Assembly: GCA_016932505.1 (NCBI GenBank)
Contig: JAFGCT010000006.1
Span: 1-64,000, forward strand
Direction: 5' to 3'
Length of the DNA stretch: 64,000 bases
Source: Candidatus Peregrinibacteria bacterium
GTDB taxonomy: Bacteria > Patescibacteriota > Gracilibacteria > UM-FILTER-43-11
Below the pieces are notes generated by a model, which was given only the letters and a program-made list of their open reading frames with translations, had not been told where the DNA came from and made no database searches. The position numbers were made by a program, and so were the translations under genes. Each line of letters begins with the position of its first letter. Position 1 is the stretch's first letter. Shown piece by piece: positions 59,719 through 64,000 of this stretch.

Positions 59719-60654
59719 GAAATTAAACAGATATCCAATCATAATTATTCCAACTGCTACAAGTCCAAAAAAAGTAGCGAGTAATTTAAAGCTGAGAATT
59801 CTTTTTAGCATAACTGCTTCTGGCAAACTAAGCCCTGCAATGCCCATCATAAAAGCAAGTGATGTACCAAGCGGAACGCCATTTGCGGTAATTGAAAATA
59901 TAATCGGTACAACAGTAGAACACCCTGCATATATAGGAACACCAACAATCGTAGCAATAGGCACAGAAAGAACCTCGAATTTACCAATTGTATTTGTAAA
60001 GAATTCTTGTGGAACATACCCGTGAATACCAGCTCCAATAGCAACTCCAACAATAATATAAGGAAGAAGCTTCTTAAATGTCCACCAACCAAAATTCAAA
60101 GCAAATTTCATCTTTTTTTCAAGCGTCTTAGGCATTTTACTTTCAAGTCTTTTTCCTTCAGCATCTTCTAAAATTACTTCTTTGTCCATTTTTAGCGCCC
60201 CAATAATCAGTCCGCCGGCAACACCCAAAACAATACCAGAAAACGCATATAAAAAGGCTAATTTCCAACCAAAAAGTCCACCCATAACCACAAAAGCAAC
60301 TTCGTTTACAAGTGGAGAAGTAATCAGAAAAGAAAATGCGATACCAAGCGGAAGTCTTGATTCAATAAAACCGATAAAAAGTGGAATCGATGAACATGAG
60401 CAAAAAGGCGTGACAGCACCAAACAAAGCTGCACCCAAATTTCCAAGTCCAAAAGGCAGTTTAAGAAGATTGTTCTTAAACTTATTTGGATCAAAAAATG
60501 ACCTTAAAAATGCTATAACTGTTACAACTACAAATATTAAAAACAGAATTTTAAATACATCATAAAAGAAATAATTGACTGTATCAGCTATTTTACTGCC
60601 ATTAGTCAGATTAAAAAGATTATATGTGATGATGCCTGCTATATATTGGAACAT
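59710..60654 (-). CDS. YraQ/DUF318-type permease
   Basis: The 314-residue, eight-or-more-TM protein carries the duplicated family motifs AVTPFCSCSSIPLFIGF and VPIYAGCSTVVPIIFSI. SSCCS-type cysteines are known in YraQ/ArsP permeases, which export or move organo-arsenicals and other unknown substrates. The cytoplasmic loop (DKEVILEDAEGKRLESKMPK) lies between the halves. The substrate is unknown. Confidence 0.82.
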   Translation of the reverse strand: MFQYIAGIITYNLFNLTNGSKIADTVNYFFYDVFKILFLIFVVVTVIAFLRSFFDPNKFKNNLLKLPFGLGNLGAALFGAVTPFCSCSSIPLFIGFIESRLPLGIAFSFLITSPLVNEVAFVVMGGLFGWKLAFLYAFSGIVLGVAGGLIIGALKMDKEVILEDAEGKRLESKMPKTLEKKMKFALNFGWWTFKKLLPYIIVGVAIGAGIHGYVPQEFFTNTIGKFEVLSVPIATIVGVPIYAGCSTVVPIIFSITANGVPLGTSLAFMMGIAGLSLPEAVMLKRILSFKLLATFFGLVAVGIIMIGYLFNFLA

Positions 60655-60788
60655 TTTTATTACAAGATTAGTTATTATAAAATTACAAGATTATTTTGTG
60701 CTATATTTATACTACTTCAATATTACATTAATTTTGTAATTTTGTAATAGTCCCGTTTATCGGGAAGTTTGTAATCTTGTAATAAAAA
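60654..60788. repeat. 17-bp inverted repeat spacer before ung
   Basis: TTTTTATTACAAGATTA (60654-60670) is mirrored exactly at 60772-60788. ATTACAAGATTA also recurs inside (about 60692) and at 10.4 kb. An inner CCCG-TTTAT-CGGG hairpin is at about 60752-60764. Confidence 0.75.
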
Positions 60789-60789
60789 A

Positions 60790-61458
60790 ATGGACGTCAA
60801 AATCGAATCATCATGGAAACAAGTCCTTCAAGAAGAGTTTGATAAGCCTTATTTTAAGCAACTAACAGACTTCATTCGCATTGAATACAGGTCAAAAACC
60901 GTTTTTCCTCCACCAAGGAACCTCTTCAAAGCATTTGATTTATGCCCTTTTGATAAAGTTAAAGTAGTTATACTTGGTCAGGATCCATATCACGGACCAA
61001 ATCAGGCACATGGCCTTTGTTTTTCCGTAAATCAGGGGGTGCCAATGCCACCATCTCTCGTAAACATATATAAAGAAATAAAATCCGATATTGGAGGTGA
61101 AATACCAGCTCACGGAAATCTTGAACACTGGGCTACCCAGGGAGTTTTTTTATTAAATGCTATTCTCTCCGTTGTTGCCGGAATGCCGACTTCTCACCAA
61201 AAAAAAGGCTGGGAAGAGTTTACTGATGCGGTAATTCGTATCATTGCTGAAAAAAAGGAACACGTGGTTTTTATGCTTTGGGGTGCCTATGCTCAGAGTA
61301 AAGAATGGATGATAGACGATAAAAAACATCTAATTTTAAAAGCGCCACATCCATCTCCACTTTCTGCTCATCGTGGGTTTTTGGGTTGTAAACATTTTAG
61401 TAAAGCGAATGAGTATTTGAAAGAAAAAGGATTGGAAGAAATTAATTGGATAGAGTGA
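60790..61458 (+). CDS. ung: Uracil-DNA glycosylase
   Basis: Ung removes uracil from DNA. The water-activating loop GQDPYHGPNQAHGLCFSV, the ILSVVAGMPTSHQKKGWEEF segment, VFMLWGAYAQSKE and the DNA-intercalating loop HPSPLSAHRGFLGC are all standard. Length 222 aa is typical for family 1. Confidence 0.96.
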   Translation: MDVKIESSWKQVLQEEFDKPYFKQLTDFIRIEYRSKTVFPPPRNLFKAFDLCPFDKVKVVILGQDPYHGPNQAHGLCFSVNQGVPMPPSLVNIYKEIKSDIGGEIPAHGNLEHWATQGVFLLNAILSVVAGMPTSHQKKGWEEFTDAVIRIIAEKKEHVVFMLWGAYAQSKEWMIDDKKHLILKAPHPSPLSAHRGFLGCKHFSKANEYLKEKGLEEINWIE

Positions 61459-61484
61459 AAAGACCGAAAGGAGTTCGGTCTTTT
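61458..61484 (+). terminator. Terminator after ung
   Basis: AAAAGACCGAA pairs perfectly with TTCGGTCTTTT; it is symmetrical and could also serve the converging subtilase gene. Confidence 0.9.
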
Positions 61485-61494
61485 CTGAATGAGG

Positions 61495-63180
61495 TTATAG
61501 GTGTATAAGGTAAGTTTTTGCCTCATTAACGAGCATTGAACCATTTTGAAGTTCGTTAATAACTTCCATATCATGTCCAGGCATTTGCGTAAGGATTTTT
61601 AAATACATATCAATAGTATTTATCTCATGAAGTATTAATTCTATCGACACTTGATTTTTTCTGAATAGAGAAAGATCTAATCTTAGCCTTTCTCTTTCAG
61701 CAATAAAATAATAAACAAAATCATCATAGTCCACGTCGTTTTCGTATGCAAACATAAGAATTGCTACAGGTACAGGTACGCCATTTGGACACGGAAAAGA
61801 GAAAGGATTTGGAACCTCCACATGAATGCTGGGGGGTAGGCGTGATTCTGGTGGTGGTGTGTCGGGGATTCCAATTAATCCATAATAACCTTGTTGGGAT
61901 CGGGCTAGCTCTTCCGCTCTTTCTTTAGCTAAGGCAATACGCTCCCTTCTTGGAAGCCAAGGTTCGCTTGGAGGACTTGTCTCTGGAGGGGCAAGCAAAA
62001 CCCGAAAGAAATCAGCAATTTCCGAAGGACTTGGAAATAAAGGCCCATCACTTGCTCCAAAAAAGAGTCGTAATATGCCAATTAGAACCAGAAAGATACT
62101 AAGTCCGAAAATAATTCCAAAAGCATATTGTTTCCATGAAATGCCACCAACTAAATCACCTTCTTTGTAACTCCTGTCAATTGATTGAAGGGTGGAAACT
62201 GGATTTAGTGCACCTGCTCCAAGAGAATGTGTATCTTCTGATAAATACATTGCATAACTCTTGATGATGCTGACCTTGTCCATTTCTTCATCCTTTGCCA
62301 GTTTAAACATGTTTACAAGAAGAGCAGTAACTCGAGGTGTCGCAAAAGATGTACCTTTAACAGAGATGCTTGATGCACCAAGTTCTTTCTTATAATCTCC
62401 TTCGGCACATACATCTACATATTTTCCATAATTGGAATAAGATGTCTTTTTGCCATTCCCATCATGTGCAGCAACAGAAATAACATTGGGATGTGCAGCA
62501 GGGTAAGTACGCATATCAGTGTTCTCATTTCCTGCGGATGCGACCATTTCAACACCTTTTCCAACAAGCTCTTCTATCTTCCGGTCTATCGTCTCTTGCA
62601 TTTTAAAGTCATCGATTGAAAATTGACCTGCCACTTCTTCTTGTTGGATATATTGTGTTTTAAGAAGATTAAATAATCCATCTCCGATTTCATTTCTACT
62701 TCTTCCAATTATTTCCAGTGAGAAATCTTCCTCAGCTCTTTTGCGAATTGTGTCATTTTCACTAAGTAATTCCATATAAAAGTGGCGGGAACCTCCAAAG
62801 CTCATGTTGACCACGATTTTTTCATCAGGGTGCTCATCAGCATACTTGTTAATACGCTTTAGAGCATCAAGATATTTCTTGTCATCAATGACAACCATAT
62901 TCTCCATTTTATCTGTTTCTTCATTTTTTACACGGATGACCTTATCAAGATCAAAAGTAAAAAAGTGGTCTGGACTTGAGTTCTTCCTGATTATCTCCTG
63001 GATAATCCTGCCGTGGGTGAACTCTTCAAATACAATTTCCTTTCTTTGTTCAGGCGTCAGAATACTGACAGAGTCCAAAATAAAGACTGTGACAGTTGGA
63101 TACTTTTCACACCCGAAAGAAATAAGTCCAAGAAGGATGACGAGTAAAATCATTAAAGCTCTTGTAATAGACGTTCTCAT
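61495..63180 (-). CDS. Subtilisin-like (S8) serine protease lipoprotein
   Basis: The N-terminus ends in a lipobox (LLGLISFGC, lipidated Cys 24). The catalytic Asp is in TVFILDS (36), His in FTHGRII (56), the oxyanion Asn in MVASAGNENTD, and Ser in VKGTSFATPRVTALL (about 278). After the protease comes a TM segment (FGIIFGLSIFLVLIGILRLF, about 350-370) and a Pro-rich, probably cytoplasmic C-terminal part of about 190 residues with no known domain. It is SD-led (AAGGAGAAT), with a small TTGGC/GCCAA hairpin in the leader. Lipidated start plus internal TM is unusual. Confidence 0.85.
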   Translation of the reverse strand: MRTSITRALMILLVILLGLISFGCEKYPTVTVFILDSVSILTPEQRKEIVFEEFTHGRIIQEIIRKNSSPDHFFTFDLDKVIRVKNEETDKMENMVVIDDKKYLDALKRINKYADEHPDEKIVVNMSFGGSRHFYMELLSENDTIRKRAEEDFSLEIIGRSRNEIGDGLFNLLKTQYIQQEEVAGQFSIDDFKMQETIDRKIEELVGKGVEMVASAGNENTDMRTYPAAHPNVISVAAHDGNGKKTSYSNYGKYVDVCAEGDYKKELGASSISVKGTSFATPRVTALLVNMFKLAKDEEMDKVSIIKSYAMYLSEDTHSLGAGALNPVSTLQSIDRSYKEGDLVGGISWKQYAFGIIFGLSIFLVLIGILRLFFGASDGPLFPSPSEIADFFRVLLAPPETSPPSEPWLPRRERIALAKERAEELARSQQGYYGLIGIPDTPPPESRLPPSIHVEVPNPFSFPCPNGVPVPVAILMFAYENDVDYDDFVYYFIAERERLRLDLSLFRKNQVSIELILHEINTIDMYLKILTQMPGHDMEVINELQNGSMLVNEAKTYLIHL

Positions 63181-63395
63181 TTTTAATTCTCCTTATATGT
63201 TATTTGGCCAAAGCCAATTGTTTTAATCGTTTATAGTTATAACCTCAGATTTCAATGACCAGTCATTATTACACTCCAAAATGTGACGCAATAAGACAAG
63301 GGGCCTTTTGCAAGGGTGATACTATAAACTATAAAAGTATTTTTTACAAGGGCATATATTTATTAAAAATTTATTGTGTTAATGAAGAAAAAACA

Positions 63396-63422
63396 TTGAC
63401 AAAAAGCCAAAAAGCTTATAAT
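63396..63422 (+). promoter_or_regulatory. Promoter upstream of the last lipoprotein gene
   Basis: TTGACA (63396-63401) and TATAAT (63417-63422) are 15 nt apart, a short spacing. If used, the leader of 63835 is about 400 nt. Confidence 0.5.
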
Positions 63423-63778
63423 ATATACAACCTGTAATTCTAAAATGGGATAATATGCCCAAATTAAAATTTATCAATTACAAGTTGATCATTTAAAACA
63501 TTGGGTTTTGCGCTGGGACATCCCTTTTTTATTATTGATCTTCTTGTGTTCGCCTTTCCTTTGTGTTGATGACAACATATATTCGATTAATGTTGTACGA
63601 TTAATGATTTATGTTCGTAAATCGTTCAACATAAAACGTAAATCGAAACAGAAATAGGCATCGTCGGCACCAATGAAAGGCAAAATACAGTGGGGTTAAT
63701 ATAGAAGGGAGGATTCCCCCAGTGCAAAGATATTTTAGTAATTAATTTCTAAATACATACATCTTTTTTAAAAAACCG

Positions 63779-63829
63779 GACCGTCACAGACGGTCACAAA
63801 GATTGCACCAGAAATGGTGTAGAAGGAGG
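63779..63829 (+). promoter_or_regulatory. Two leader hairpins and SD of the 63835 gene
   Basis: GACCGTC-ACA-GACGGTC (63779-63795) and GCACCA-GAAA-TGGTGT (63805-63820) precede AAGGAGG (63823-63829), 5 nt before the ATG. The two-hairpin-then-SD order recalls the mini-gene leaders, with different sequences. Confidence 0.65.
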
Positions 63830-63834
63830 ATAGA

Positions 63835-64000
63835 ATGCGGAAGTATATGTTGTTTTTTCTGGCCACCCTCTTCGTTTTTGGATGCAGTAAAATGCAAGTT
63901 GATTATTGCGACGAGCCAGAAGACTGTACGGATGAGTGCCAAGGGTACGAAAACGCGACGTGCAGTTCAACCGGCGCTTGTGTTTGCAACAACCCGATAC
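63835..64000 (+). CDS. Cys-rich lipoprotein (5' part; runs off the window)
   Basis: MRKYMLFFLATLFVFGC is a lipoprotein signal with the lipidated Cys at 17. About 30 residues later come seven cysteines in a short span (DYCDEPEDCTDECQG, ATCSSTGACVCNN), suggesting an EGF-like or disulfide-rich fold. It is SD-led and visibly more GC-rich. It continues beyond position 64000. Confidence 0.75.
   Translation, partial: MRKYMLFFLATLFVFGCSKMQVDYCDEPEDCTDECQGYENATCSSTGACVCNNPI

Larger units (their letters stand above)
63181..63834. other. 654-bp divergent region between subtilase and lipoprotein genes
   Basis: No convincing gene is seen. Contents: the subtilase leader hairpin; a plus-strand promoter at 63396-63422; a 13-codon frame starting at about 63454; a TTCGATT/AATCGAA-framed inverted block (63582-63647) related to the repeats at 2492-2519; and the leader of the 63835 gene. 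The long leader suggests regulation. Confidence 0.5.

Noticed and set aside
63255..63437. 60-codon frame in the divergent region
   Set aside because: It overlaps the promoter pair at 63396-63422, has no start signal and a low-complexity AT-rich composition.

Overview
The window is AT-rich bacterial chromosome using the standard code, with TGA clearly working as a stop. The gene set suggests a Patescibacteria/CPR genome, most like Peregrinibacteria: compact genes, an amidase-SpoIID fusion, a HerA/VirD4-type ATPase, a bacterial alpha-2-macroglobulin, an SLH/CAP surface protein, a sortase-type surface protein, GatCA, and unusually many biosynthetic genes for that radiation. The lineage is inferred from gene content; no marker gene was placed.

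Layout. 0-6.3 kb: envelope disulfide chemistry (DsbA-like protein, thioredoxin-CcdA fusion) and a 1224-residue peptidoglycan hydrolase. 6.4-8.0 kb: an operon of unknown proteins led by Shine-Dalgarno (SD) sequences, whose second gene needs a -1 frameshift at an A AAA AAG site. 8-17 kb: tsaB, an HhH protein, a glycosyltransferase, miaB, a conjugation-type ATPase and a TyrA-PheA fusion. 17-26 kb: secreted and surface proteins, including a 2000-residue A2M. 26-34 kb: guaB, gatCA, malic enzyme, pyrD-pyrK. 34.8-38.3 kb: a 12-residue Gly/Cys peptide, then ilvC between 26-bp repeats derived from the 3' end of tRNA-Trp, then leuB. 38.4-47.4 kb: pyrE, nadC and a folate block (pabA, pabB, pabC, folP, PTPS, folK, folE). 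47.5-56.5 kb: small unknowns, a methyltransferase, YgjP-type metallopeptidase, TrpR-like repressor with its own operator, SH3-SLH-CAP protein, ECF sigma/anti-sigma pair and sdpRI. 56.5-57.4 kb: two mini-protein genes with matching structured leaders. 57.4-64 kb: msrA, tRNA-Ser, RRM protein, MBL hydrolase, VIT-like and YraQ-like membrane proteins, ung, a subtilase lipoprotein and the start of a Cys-rich lipoprotein.

Two gene styles coexist. Most genes are AT-rich with no SD, often with a very short leader behind a TTGACW-17-TAWAAT promoter. A minority (6487, 7288, 7922, ilvC, leuB, 56687, 57120, 61495 minus, 63835) have a strong SD, usually a hairpin in the leader, and in several cases a GC-rich terminator. 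Several of these also look more GC-rich.

Spacers between AT-rich genes are built from short periodic words arranged as imperfect inverted repeats. Three loci share a strict 12-bp period with the left half reading opposite to the right half. Two related-looking palindromic blocks lie in frame inside pabB. The best candidates for undescribed biology are the paired leader/mini-protein units, the 12-bp inverted arrays, the frameshift gene, and the ilvC segment at tRNA-Trp.
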